A stretch of 64,000 nucleotides of DNA from Ricordea florida. Taxonomy: Eukaryota > Cnidaria > Anthozoa > Corallimorpharia > Ricordeidae. This document shows positions 44,866-53,384 of the stretch, one piece after another. A model generated the notes under the pieces. The model was given only the letters and a program-made list of their open reading frames with translations, was not told where the DNA came from and did no database searches. Position 1 is the stretch's first letter; each line of letters begins with the position of its first letter. The DNA lies in NCBI GenBank assembly GCA_949710005.1, contig OX453273.1, positions 6,546,206-6,610,205 on the forward strand, in the 5' to 3' direction. Both the position numbers and the translations under genes were made by a program.

Positions 44866-44867
44866 AT
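44852..44867 (+). promoter_or_regulatory. AAAGTATCTTATAAAT promoter-like motif, P2 capsid copy
   Basis: Preceded by GGTTAACC and ending five bases before the capsid ATG at 44873. P1 has the same TTAACCAAAGTATCTTATAA arrangement, which is the strongest non-coding match between the two capsid loci. Confidence 0.7.
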
Positions 44868-44872
44868 CTAGT

Positions 44873-46117
44873 ATGACGTCTGAAAAAATTAACCCAAATA
44901 GAATTCCAAAAGAACCATTTGGTTTGAAAGCGGAATCAACATTAAATCGAATTACACTCAATCCATCCTCAGCCAGTCCCGGAGAAACATTATACATAAA
45001 TATTCCAAAACTTTCTGAGAATTTAGTGATTGTGCCTGGAAGTGTATCTCTTTTGTTTGATTTGGATGTCGAGGGTCACGCAAATAATACGCCTGTTAAT
45101 AATGTGGGAAGAAATCTTGTATCTAGACTTAAAGTTCTTTTTGGAGGTGAAACATTACAGGATACTCAAAGATACGATTTATTTAAAACATATCATGATT
45201 TATTCTTAACAGATGAAGAACGCGAAGATAGATTAAAACAAGGCATTTCTTCCGAAAATATGAGAAAACTCAGAACAAAAGCTGGCGATGCAAAAACACA
45301 AGATGTAAAAGAAGGTGCTCTCGCAAATGTTCATGGTTCAAAGTATAGAATACCAATAAACCACCCTATTTTAAACGATCATGGTGTTTTTTACCCGAAA
45401 GCATTAGAAAATCATCTAATATTTGAGATTACTCTTGCCCCAGTTTCTGATATTGTTGTTTATTCTGATACAACTAAAACACCATCATATTCAATCAAAA
45501 ACCTTGAGTTAGAATATTCTTCAATTTCAAGCGAATACTTAGCTCGCGAGGCCCAAGCAGCTTATCAAGTTGGTAAAGGGTTCTTTTATGAAAATGTTAC
45601 TTTGCACAAAACTTTCACATTTTCTATAGGCGGTGATGGTGTTATTAATCAACATATTAATTTGCCGAGAAGATCAATGACTGGGGTATTATTTTTGTTT
45701 ACATTGCCATTTGCATCGGGGGCGCGTGACTCTGAGAATTTTTACAATCCAGGCATAACTTCTATTAATATAGATGTTGATGGCGTTCCAAATCGAGTAT
45801 ACTCTAGGGGAATGATCCCATCAGATCTGTGGGAGTCAGTAAAGAAAAGATTTGAGAGAGATGATGTTTATAGCCCTCCATCCGTAAAGGAAAAGGATTT
45901 TTATGCAGATAAGTTTGCTCTTTGGGTTGATATGAGAACGCACCCCGATAATCACATTCATGGAGGAGGATTGGCATTAAATAATACGCATGATGGTGTA
46001 AAAATAGAAATTAAAAGAAAAAAGAGTGGATCTGGAACTGTAACATGCCATATGTTTGTTGTAGCTGATGCAATGATGGAAATTATGAATTCGAGTTTGA
46101 GATCAATTAAGTACTAA
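44873..46117 (+). CDS. P2 major capsid protein, probable double jelly-roll
   Basis: 414 residues, colinear with the P1 protein and by eye about 90% identical, much closer than the polymerases. Differences cluster in surface-like loops (VYSPPSVKEKDFYADKF against GLQISLKEKEFYADKF; FTLPFASGARDS against FLLPQAAGARDS). The near-identity against a more divergent PolB suggests either strong constraint on the capsid or exchange between lineages. Confidence 0.75.
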   Translation: MTSEKINPNRIPKEPFGLKAESTLNRITLNPSSASPGETLYINIPKLSENLVIVPGSVSLLFDLDVEGHANNTPVNNVGRNLVSRLKVLFGGETLQDTQRYDLFKTYHDLFLTDEEREDRLKQGISSENMRKLRTKAGDAKTQDVKEGALANVHGSKYRIPINHPILNDHGVFYPKALENHLIFEITLAPVSDIVVYSDTTKTPSYSIKNLELEYSSISSEYLAREAQAAYQVGKGFFYENVTLHKTFTFSIGGDGVINQHINLPRRSMTGVLFLFTLPFASGARDSENFYNPGITSINIDVDGVPNRVYSRGMIPSDLWESVKKRFERDDVYSPPSVKEKDFYADKFALWVDMRTHPDNHIHGGGLALNNTHDGVKIEIKRKKSGSGTVTCHMFVVADAMMEIMNSSLRSIKY

Positions 46118-46143
46118 AAACATAATGTTATGATACAAAAATC

Positions 46144-46770
46144 ATGGACGATTTACGAGATAAAATACCATTCCACTGTATAATAACAGGGCCAACAAAT
46201 TGTGGGAAAACAAAGTACCTAATTGAACAGCTCCGCGGGCCTTTCCGAAAATTGTTTGAATTCATTGTTTTAATATGCCCAACTTATGCTAAAAACAAAA
46301 CCTATCATAATTTTGCTCTCGGAGACAAGAGATTCTATGTACTATCGCCAGATGCCAGTAACATTGATGAGATTAATGAATTGTTAAATGATTGCCAAAC
46401 TTTATTCTCCGGTACAAATACATTAATAATTTTAGATGATTGCGCCGTATCCACTGATCTGAAGAAAAGATCGAATAAGTTTATAGATTTAGCATTCTCC
46501 GGAAGGCACCATGGATTATCAATGTGGGTTCTAACCCAGCAATTAACATCGATAGCAAAACCATTCCGAGAAAATGTAGCCTGTGTTGTTACTTTTCATA
46601 ATCCGTCGCAGAAAGGTATGAAAATGTTTTTTGAAGATTACGGCGGTGATTTGGATTATGAATTGGGTAAAAAGTTTGTACAACTCCTGAAAACCGAAAA
46701 ATATTCTAGGTTGTGTTTGAGTTTGCGATACCCATTTAATTGCTATTTAGAGATTCCCGAAGTGATTTAA
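46144..46770 (+). CDS. P2 A32-type genome-packaging ATPase
   Basis: 208 residues from MDDLREKIPFHC. Walker A GPTNCGKT, Walker B LIILDDC, then RHHGLSMWVLTQQLTS. Its 5' end fixes the preferred start of the P1 homologue. It follows the capsid gene after 26 bp and is followed after five bases by the next gene, suggesting a capsid/packaging transcription unit. Confidence 0.93.
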   Translation: MDDLRDKIPFHCIITGPTNCGKTKYLIEQLRGPFRKLFEFIVLICPTYAKNKTYHNFALGDKRFYVLSPDASNIDEINELLNDCQTLFSGTNTLIILDDCAVSTDLKKRSNKFIDLAFSGRHHGLSMWVLTQQLTSIAKPFRENVACVVTFHNPSQKGMKMFFEDYGGDLDYELGKKFVQLLKTEKYSRLCLSLRYPFNCYLEIPEVI

Positions 46771-46775
46771 CAAAT

Positions 46776-47306
46776 ATGGCAAACGTTGAAGATTACATTG
46801 AAGAAAAGACAGAGGTAAAAAATGATACTAATCAAAGTGAGGATCTTGAAATCAAACAAGAATCACTAGCCATTCTCGCAGTGCTTGGGACAACAAAGGA
46901 ATATTTAGGGGTTGAAATGAGTCTGGGTGACGTAAAAAAATTATCGGAAAAAGAGGTCGAAAAATATTTTAATCGTTATCAATCGGTAATGGGTAAGAAA
47001 ATTAGTGGGGGAGTGGTGGATTCATCCCTTCAATTAATTTCTAAAATTATTTCATATTTAGTTCCGGTTGATGATATTGATGCACTTTGTAAGGATTTGA
47101 AGAATGATGATTTGGTTAATCGTGAACTAACAAACATTGTCGGGCTCTTAGCATTAAAATCAGGAAGACTGGCTGCACTTGCTAGCGGGTTATTTCAAGT
47201 CGCTAAGCACGTTAAATTCAACAAAAATCAACAATTTTCAGTAAATACCAACATAACTGAACAGGAAACTAAGCAATCTACTGAAGGTATTGATACAGTA
47301 CACTAA
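46776..47306 (+). CDS. P2 homologue of the 25224 protein, unknown function
   Basis: 176 residues from ATG 46776 (MANVEDYIEEKTEVK). The helical core (SLAILAVLGTTKEYLGVEMS, KYFNRYQSVMGKKISGG, LVPVDDIDALCKDLKNDDLV) is nearly the same as in P1, while the C-terminal tail after AKHVKF is unrelated, showing that the tail is under little constraint. Confidence 0.7.
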   Translation: MANVEDYIEEKTEVKNDTNQSEDLEIKQESLAILAVLGTTKEYLGVEMSLGDVKKLSEKEVEKYFNRYQSVMGKKISGGVVDSSLQLISKIISYLVPVDDIDALCKDLKNDDLVNRELTNIVGLLALKSGRLAALASGLFQVAKHVKFNKNQQFSVNTNITEQETKQSTEGIDTVH

Positions 47307-47343
47307 ACAGATCTAAAAACTTATTTACAGCATCTAAATAACA

Positions 47344-47754
47344 ATGTCTGAACAATCTGAAGTAGAAGTAGAGCAAATTACTGCTGATCCCGCACCTGAA
47401 AATAAAGATACTAAAAAGAGGGAGAAAGATCCTAAAAAGGTAGCGGCCGGGAAGAAATTAGCGGAATATAATAAAAAAGCAAAAGAAGCATTATCTAGGG
47501 AGATGAAGCGTGAAGAGACCCTACGAGCTACGGAGCAAAATGATGAACCAAATCACCGCGAAGTTAAATCGTGGCTTCCAGAGTTATCTTTTACCACTGT
47601 TTTATCTGTTGTTGGATTAGGGTTTACAGCATTTGATCTTTTTATGAGATACCGGGAAAAAACTAGGGAAGAATTTTCTTTTCAAGCCCCGCCCATAAAG
47701 ATTCATAATCCACAAACGCAACCCGTAGAACGCCCAAAAATTGGAATGATGTAA
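47344..47754 (+). CDS. P2 basic single-span membrane protein
   Basis: 136 residues. It shares DPKKVAAGKKLAEYNKKAKE, the span (FTTVLSVVGLGFTAFDLFM) and the end RPKIGMM with the P1 protein at 26335. Because P2 has the DPKK block, its absence from the P1 chimeric copy is a loss and not the ancestral state. Confidence 0.7.
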   Translation: MSEQSEVEVEQITADPAPENKDTKKREKDPKKVAAGKKLAEYNKKAKEALSREMKREETLRATEQNDEPNHREVKSWLPELSFTTVLSVVGLGFTAFDLFMRYREKTREEFSFQAPPIKIHNPQTQPVERPKIGMM

Positions 47755-47758
47755 TTAA

Positions 47759-47807
47759 TTTTTACTACATAAAGTTATTTAAAAGGTTCTTAATGATGTA
47801 GTAAAAA
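47759..47807 (+). promoter_or_regulatory. 12-bp hairpin cassette before the 72-residue gene, P2
   Basis: TTTTTACTACAT (47759-47770) pairs with ATGTAGTAAAAA (47796-47807), ending one base before the ATG. The loop contains TTTAAAAGGTTCTTAATG. Stem and loop follow the P1 counterpart while flanking bases differ. Confidence 0.7.
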
Positions 47808-48026
47808 ATGTCGAACGAAAACAAACTTGTGAAAACTGTAACTGATTCAGCAGTACTTATCGGATTGGGGGCTGGAGTTGGTTATGTAGCTAAAAAGATG
47901 ATGAAAGAATCATTTTTGAGCGACCCATCCTCAAGTATTACAAATTATGCAAAATGGGTAGCTGTATTATCCGGAAGTATGTATCTTAAAACATATTTAG
48001 AGGATCAAAAGATTTTACCAAAATAA
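47808..48026 (+). CDS. P2 small two-span membrane protein
   Basis: 72 residues, same length as the P1 copy; substitutions are few and conservative (for example AKKMMKESFLSDPSSS). The stop is followed by a single base before the next ATG, implying a shared transcript. Confidence 0.75.
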   Translation: MSNENKLVKTVTDSAVLIGLGAGVGYVAKKMMKESFLSDPSSSITNYAKWVAVLSGSMYLKTYLEDQKILPK

Positions 48027-48027
48027 T

Positions 48028-48420
48028 ATGGCAACAATAGCGATGATGATTGGGGGAGCTATATTGAATGCAACGGCATTTACTGGCGGAAATATTCTTG
48101 CGAAATATCTTTCAGGGAATAAAGTGGATACAGAAAAAATACGGCACGATAAAGCAATGGAAAAATACCAAAGAGATTACGTGGAATACCAAGAAAAAAG
48201 ACAAAAACTTCTTGATTGGGAAATGAAGAAAAAAGATGAAAAATATCAAGCATCAAAAAATATTTCGGCTACAAATCAGGCTTTTGAATTGTACGCCCAA
48301 ATGCAAGAGCCAAAATTCTCTGATTATTACAAACCAAGCGATGAACAAAAAACAGGAGAAATGGTATACGTGGGGGCAGGAATGTTAGGTTTAGGTTACG
48401 CGGCCAGTAAATTCTTGTAA
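48028..48420 (+). CDS. P2 membrane/coiled-coil protein
   Basis: 130 residues: N-terminal span (MMIGGAILNATAFTGGNILA), central coiled-coil, FSDYYKPSDEQKTGEMVYVG and a hydrophobic end. In P2 it is followed by a convergent gene and hairpin, so it closes its transcription unit, unlike in P1. Confidence 0.75.
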   Translation: MATIAMMIGGAILNATAFTGGNILAKYLSGNKVDTEKIRHDKAMEKYQRDYVEYQEKRQKLLDWEMKKKDEKYQASKNISATNQAFELYAQMQEPKFSDYYKPSDEQKTGEMVYVGAGMLGLGYAASKFL

Positions 48421-48430
48421 CATTACTTTT

Positions 48431-48463
48431 TGTTATAAAAACCAGTAATTAACTTTTATAACA
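48431..48463. terminator. convergent-gene hairpin, P2 middle
   Basis: TGTTATAAAA (48431-48440) pairs perfectly with TTTTATAACA (48454-48463) between the 3' ends of the genes at 48028 and 48468. P1, which lacks the reverse gene here, lacks this hairpin. Confidence 0.6.
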
Positions 48464-48467
48464 TAAA

Positions 48468-49178
48468 TTATTTACTTTGTAACCATCTTTCTTGTAAGGC
48501 TCTTAACTCTTCAAACCCCAAATATCTACTTGGTTGCCATACTGATTCAACTATTTCATCATGTAATTTTTTGTAGAATTTCTTTTTATGATGTATCTTA
48601 TATGGATTTAGACGCATTTCAACTGATAAATAAACAACAAGAAATTCTTTATCAAAGTTTTCGATGTTAAATTTCTTGTCGTGGTAACATTTGTAATCAT
48701 CAAAACTAAACGCTTCAAACTTTTCATTAGCGCAATTTAACAAATCTTTTACAAACGTATTAACGCAAATGTCATTAACCCCAAAATTTACATCAGAATT
48801 ACAATCAAAACCATACTCATAACCGCTATTAAAACTATCATACATTTCATACCTGCCATCACACCAAATTGAAAAATGAATATCTTTTTCTTCATCTTCC
48901 TCATCTTCTTCATATCCTTCATATTCTTCATCGTCTTCATCTTTTTCATCTTCCACAAAAAAGAACGCTCGATTTTTTGACAAATGTTTTAGTAAATTCT
49001 CTTTTATAACCTCTACAAAATCACAAAAATTTAATTCTTCTTTATTATCGTATCTAATGTAAAAAGTTTTTTTACCATAGCCATAAAAACGGGGGTTCCC
49101 CTCTTCATCATACCAGCTACCTTTATCATAACAAAAACCAAATCTTCTTGTACTATCATCGTGTTGTTCAAGTTCCAT
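48468..49178 (-). CDS. P2-specific acidic protein with C-terminal KFYKKLHDE motif
   Basis: 236 residues. A beta-like N-terminal part (FGFCYDKGSWYDEEGNPRFY) is followed by a strongly acidic stretch (DEKDEDDEEYEGYEEDEEDE) and a C-terminus with KKFYKKLHDEIVESVWQPSR. That terminal module is related to the ends of P1 31754 and P2 53385. It is absent from this position in P1 and therefore an accessory gene gained by P2 or lost by P1. Function unknown. Confidence 0.65.
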   Translation of the reverse strand: MELEQHDDSTRRFGFCYDKGSWYDEEGNPRFYGYGKKTFYIRYDNKEELNFCDFVEVIKENLLKHLSKNRAFFFVEDEKDEDDEEYEGYEEDEEDEEKDIHFSIWCDGRYEMYDSFNSGYEYGFDCNSDVNFGVNDICVNTFVKDLLNCANEKFEAFSFDDYKCYHDKKFNIENFDKEFLVVYLSVEMRLNPYKIHHKKKFYKKLHDEIVESVWQPSRYLGFEELRALQERWLQSK

Positions 49179-49262
49179 TATTTCTATTTTGTACTTTTAT
49201 CTTTTAAATCATAATTCAATTTTTAATAGTCTTAAAGATTTCTTTACTGATGAGTAAAAATC

Positions 49263-50258
49263 ATGGCAGAAGGTGGTATGGAACCAGATGATTTGGATCC
49301 AACTGAACTAAATGAACCAAAAGACAATGATGATGATTACGATGACACAATTGAAATGGGCCCGATTTCCTCCACATCTACTAATTATAACGATAACGAG
49401 GAAGAAACATCGTTTGGTGGTAGGGAATATGAGAAGAAGGGGGCTAGACCTAAAACCAAATCAGGATATACACAATTACCAAGTGAAGAGATGGAAATGG
49501 GGGAGATCGAAAGAAACAAAGATGAGGCTTGGGGTAATATTTTAAAAATGTGCCCAAGGGCCAAACCTAATTTTCTTTTCAAATTCAATGAATGGGGTAA
49601 AATTGAAGTTGCAATCTCTAGAAAAGATCCAAAAAAAGTAAAATGGTATTATTTTTCAGATTCTTATGGCGATGTAAACAAAAAATTACCAAAAACAATT
49701 AAAGATGCTTTAGGTCCTACAGTGGGAGAAATTGCTGAAGTTAATGAACGTGAGAAAGAAAAGATAGAAGAATTAAAAAAAAGGGAGAATGATAGGATAG
49801 AAGAATTAAAAAATAAACCGCGGAATACCCCAGAAGAACTTAATGAAATTGAAACTAGAGAGAGAAAAGTTGTTGAGTATGATAATGAGATAGATAACAT
49901 AGAGCGCGAGCAAGAAGAGGTAATTCAAAATATGTCATTGCGTGATCGTGTGAAGCACATATTCAAAAAGTATGGTTTTACAGCCTTTGCAGTTTTGAGT
50001 GCTGTAGGTTTGGTTATTGGAGCTATAGTTTCTAATCTTTCAAAAGGTCTATCCAAATTAGGAAAAGGTGTTGGTAATGGGTTGAAAGCTCTTGGTAAGA
50101 AACTCGGTGAAATATTACCAGGAATGGTTGGCGCAATAGTTAGCTTTCTATTCAAAACAGCTGGTGAGGTTATTGGATTTTTAGGGAAAAACGCATGGTT
50201 GTTGATAATGGCTGTGGTTCTATATTTTGTGGAAAGTATGAAAAAGAAGAGAGAGTAG
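49263..50258 (+). CDS. P2 acidic/coiled-coil protein with C-terminal membrane domain
   Basis: 331 residues. Start MAEGGMEPDDLDPTELNEPK and the last 100 residues are conserved with P1; the middle (residues ~60-150) differs greatly and contains KWYYFSDSYGDVNKKLPKTI. The coiled-coil has repeated KIEELKKRENDRIEELK. The spacer before it carries TCTTAAAGATTTCTTTACTG. Confidence 0.75.
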   Translation: MAEGGMEPDDLDPTELNEPKDNDDDYDDTIEMGPISSTSTNYNDNEEETSFGGREYEKKGARPKTKSGYTQLPSEEMEMGEIERNKDEAWGNILKMCPRAKPNFLFKFNEWGKIEVAISRKDPKKVKWYYFSDSYGDVNKKLPKTIKDALGPTVGEIAEVNEREKEKIEELKKRENDRIEELKNKPRNTPEELNEIETRERKVVEYDNEIDNIEREQEEVIQNMSLRDRVKHIFKKYGFTAFAVLSAVGLVIGAIVSNLSKGLSKLGKGVGNGLKALGKKLGEILPGMVGAIVSFLFKTAGEVIGFLGKNAWLLIMAVVLYFVESMKKKRE

Positions 50259-50293
50259 GTTTAAAGATATCATTTTGAGTAGTTAAATACAAT

Positions 50294-50893
50294 ATGGTTG
50301 ACTACAATGGAATTTACCCCGTATTACCTAATAATACAGATCCCATTAACTTCAGACTGCAAAAGTCAAATGAAGTACTTAAAAAACTTGAGGATGAAAT
50401 TAAACATTACGAGGAAGTAAGAAAAAAATACACTCGTGCCCGGGGAATATGTACAAAAATAAGTGTGTGTAGTGGCATGTTTTCAGTCATACTATCTGCA
50501 AGCGGTTTAGGCACTTCTCTTACTGGTTTTGGCGTTGTTGTTGGCGTATCTTTGGGCGCTGTGGGCGGTATTTGCGGTGGAATATCTGTTATATTTGGTG
50601 TGGCAACAAAAAGGCTTTCAAAAAATGTTAGTAAACACGAGAAAACTGTTTGTTTAGCAAAAGCAAAAGTAAATACCATTAATGGCCTGGTTTCAAAAGC
50701 CATGAAAGATAATGTTATTTCCGATCAAGAATTTTCCATAATTTTAGCGGAATTAGAAAAGTTTGAAAAACTGAAAATGGAAGTAAGACAAAAATTCCGG
50801 AAAGAATCAGAAAAAAACTTCAACATGTCGCAGATAAAGAAAGAAGCCCGGGAAGATATTTTAAAAGAGTTGATCGGAGGGAAAGAGCATTAA
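50294..50893 (+). CDS. P2 glycine-rich hairpin membrane protein
   Basis: 199 residues. Conserved N-terminus (NGIYPVLPNNTDPINFRLQK), glycine-rich hairpin and VISDQEFSIILAELEKFEKL. TTTAAAGATATCATTTTG stands about 35 bp before the start. Confidence 0.75.
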   Translation: MVDYNGIYPVLPNNTDPINFRLQKSNEVLKKLEDEIKHYEEVRKKYTRARGICTKISVCSGMFSVILSASGLGTSLTGFGVVVGVSLGAVGGICGGISVIFGVATKRLSKNVSKHEKTVCLAKAKVNTINGLVSKAMKDNVISDQEFSIILAELEKFEKLKMEVRQKFRKESEKNFNMSQIKKEAREDILKELIGGKEH

Positions 50894-50952
50894 AAATTTC
50901 ATTTGAGAGAACTGATGTTGGTTGTAATTGTTTTGCGGGTTATAATAATTAG

Positions 50953-51010
50953 CATCTTATTCTTAATCTAAAGATCTGTGCGAATTGAAGTAAACACAAA
51001 GAATAAGATG
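50953..51010 (+). promoter_or_regulatory. hairpin cassette overlapping the start codon of the 538-residue gene, P2
   Basis: CATCTTATTCTT (50953-50964) pairs perfectly with AAGAATAAGATG (50999-51010), whose last three bases are the start codon. AATCTAAAGATCTG lies in the loop. Confidence 0.75.
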
Positions 51011-52624
51011 TTTGATGATGTATTATCAGATTTCAAAGCCGGGCATGGTTTATGGGCGAATTTCAAAGCTAAATACCCAAACGCCAACCTTTATAGATTT
51101 ACTTTTGTTAATGATTCTAATGGGGGGTACATCAAGTGGACATTCAATGATACAAAAATTATCACGAATAAAGACCCCAACGACCAAACATTAATTAACA
51201 ATTTATCCGCCAATATGAAAACCTTGTTATTTAGAGATTTAGGGATAATTGAAGAAAGGAAAGTTGTTGAAAATTTGCCTCATCATGCGATATCCTCGGC
51301 TTTCCCAAAAAGTTTATCATTTACAAACAAAGCATATCCACTACCTGGTGTTGAATTCGATGAAACAGCAAAAAATGTAACAGAAATGCTGACTATTTTA
51401 GACATTTACGCTTCAGATAAGGAGAACTTCATTTCGCCCATGAGAAACATTTTTAAATCACAAGTTGTAACATTTTATTCCTCAAAGGAGTGCAAAAAGT
51501 GGTTGAATAAACCAGATTTCAATCATTGGCCGCAACAACTTAATTTCGCGGTTTGGTGCGCGACATCTGGGTGTGGTATAAGCTTAAATGAAAGTTTAAA
51601 TTACCCAAGAGTTATTAGAAGTTTTGTTGCATTTCACGTATACTTTACAATAAGAAGAATATTGTATGAATTAAAGCTACCCTTACCAGAGGAAAAACCT
51701 TTTTCCATAAAGAATAACCCATACAACAAAGTAGCGTATAATAGATTGTGTGGTGAATTTGGGATTAGTAATAATTCCGACTTTAGGTGGAAAGGAGGAA
51801 GAAATCATGGTTTGGGGGATATATTCACCGATTACGGGAATAGACCTTTAGCACCAGACCATGATTATCAAAATAAGCATGTTATAAGAAATTATGACAA
51901 AAAGGCAGATATGTGGCCAAGTTCAGGAGATAAATTTTCAGATGAGGGCGGTAAGCAACAAAAAGGCAATCTAATATCTTTCATACGAAATGATGACTTT
52001 GCTGAGTTTAAATATGCATGGTTTATCCCGGTAAACGGGCATGGCCTCACAAAGGCGGGGCTTGGAAGATTAAATCGTTCCGCAGAAGCTTTTGTTTATT
52101 GCGTTTTAGGTGCACAAGTTAACACAAGGACCTCAATTATTGGTAACGGAGGCGGGGCGATTGAAACACAGCAAGAATTCATAGCTTTATTTGAAAGCGC
52201 CGTGGTTGAAAATGATATCGCTAATTCCGTTCAAAGGTATCAATTGGCTGTACAGGAATCGAAATTGAGGCTTGATTTAGCTGTAGCTCCGGGGGTTTGG
52301 CTAATGCCAAGTAACATGATCATAAATACGGAAAGCGTGATTGGGTACAATAACAAACTCATGAAAGCCACTGAAGACATGAAATTTGGAGTAAATAATT
52401 CGTTAAACATTGAAACAAAAAATGTTGGAATAAGTCACAGTTTAGGATCTTCAAAGGTTTCTTTACCTCATAAACCCGAAACAAAACCAAAACCTATAAT
52501 TAAAAAAGATGAAACTCAAACAGATGTAATTAAACCAGAAAATAATGATGCAACACAACATCAAAATAATCTTATAGTATTTATGGTAGTTGGCGGCGCA
52601 ATAGCTTGGTTCCTATTTCGCTAA
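51008..52624 (+). CDS. P2 large tail-anchored conserved protein, unknown function
   Basis: 538 residues from ATG 51008 (MFDDVLSDFKAGHG). It contains HWPQQLNFAVWCATSGCGIS, FHVYFTIRRILYELKLPLPE, HGLTKAGLGRLNRSAEAFVY and the C-terminal anchor (LIVFMVVGGAIAWFLFR). Compared with P1 it has extra residues near the N-terminus and in the middle (ADMWPSSGDKFSDEGGKQQK), the latter shared with P3 and not P1. Confidence 0.75.
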   Translation: MFDDVLSDFKAGHGLWANFKAKYPNANLYRFTFVNDSNGGYIKWTFNDTKIITNKDPNDQTLINNLSANMKTLLFRDLGIIEERKVVENLPHHAISSAFPKSLSFTNKAYPLPGVEFDETAKNVTEMLTILDIYASDKENFISPMRNIFKSQVVTFYSSKECKKWLNKPDFNHWPQQLNFAVWCATSGCGISLNESLNYPRVIRSFVAFHVYFTIRRILYELKLPLPEEKPFSIKNNPYNKVAYNRLCGEFGISNNSDFRWKGGRNHGLGDIFTDYGNRPLAPDHDYQNKHVIRNYDKKADMWPSSGDKFSDEGGKQQKGNLISFIRNDDFAEFKYAWFIPVNGHGLTKAGLGRLNRSAEAFVYCVLGAQVNTRTSIIGNGGGAIETQQEFIALFESAVVENDIANSVQRYQLAVQESKLRLDLAVAPGVWLMPSNMIINTESVIGYNNKLMKATEDMKFGVNNSLNIETKNVGISHSLGSSKVSLPHKPETKPKPIIKKDETQTDVIKPENNDATQHQNNLIVFMVVGGAIAWFLFR

Positions 52625-52671
52625 TGTTTTGATTATAGAAATCTAAAGATGAATATGATGTAATCAAAACA
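52625..52671 (+). promoter_or_regulatory. 11-bp hairpin cassette before the penton gene, P2
   Basis: TGTTTTGATTA (52625-52635) pairs perfectly with TAATCAAAACA (52661-52671). ATCTAAAGAT is in the loop at 52641-52650 and the ATG is at 52674. P3 has the same stem at 61021/61088. Confidence 0.75.
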
Positions 52672-52673
52672 AA

Positions 52674-53309
52674 ATGCTAAGTATTACAATGTATGATTCA
52701 GAAACAAGGATTTATTTAGATCCTCCTCTAGAAAATCTTCGGGAGATACAACTCCTTGATTGTAATTTAAACACCAAAAGATTTATTAATTTCAAGGAAC
52801 AGCAGGTATTTTTCGATGAAAGGAATAAACAACCTATAATAACAATGCAACCCGGCACATATTTGTTGCGTGATATTCAATCAATCTTTATTAAGTTTTA
52901 TGAGGCAAATATAATATTAATTGAGGGTGATACTATTGACTATCTTTATTCAAATAATAACTTCAAAATTAAACTTACGAGAGGATTGTCGATTGGTTTA
53001 GGTTTGCCTGAAATAATAAATCCCAAAAAATTATACCCCATAAATATTCAGATTAAGGAACCACTAAGGCTTATGTGTAGTATAGTTGATACCAAGTCTT
53101 CGTATTTGAACAAAACCAAAAATGGTGAACTTGTGAAACTCTCACCATCACACCTACTCGCGAACATACCCTCAAAGGATTACCCAACAATTCCAGTTCG
53201 AAACTACGATAGCGTCATAAACCACTTTGATTTAACCATATTAGATAATGAATGGAAAAAACTTGATCTTAAGGGTTCTCCCATAACTTTTAGTTTAAGA
53301 TTCAGATAA
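52674..53309 (+). CDS. P2 penton-like minor capsid protein
   Basis: 211 residues. MLSITMYDSETRIYLDPPLE and the C-terminal half (SPSHLLANIPSKDYPTIPVR and on) are nearly the same as in P1 and P3. The variable part is residues ~45-95, probably surface loops. Confidence 0.65.
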   Translation: MLSITMYDSETRIYLDPPLENLREIQLLDCNLNTKRFINFKEQQVFFDERNKQPIITMQPGTYLLRDIQSIFIKFYEANIILIEGDTIDYLYSNNNFKIKLTRGLSIGLGLPEIINPKKLYPINIQIKEPLRLMCSIVDTKSSYLNKTKNGELVKLSPSHLLANIPSKDYPTIPVRNYDSVINHFDLTILDNEWKKLDLKGSPITFSLRFR

Positions 53310-53340
53310 TTTCATCGTGGTTGGTACTCAAGGTCTTTTT

Positions 53341-53370
53341 GTTACATAACTATTACTTTAGTTATGTAAC
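53341..53370. terminator. convergent-gene hairpin, P2 right
   Basis: GTTACATAACTA (53341-53352) pairs perfectly with TAGTTATGTAAC (53359-53370), between the 3' ends of the penton and zinc-repeat genes. Confidence 0.65.
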
Positions 53371-53384
53371 ACAATTACATAAGA

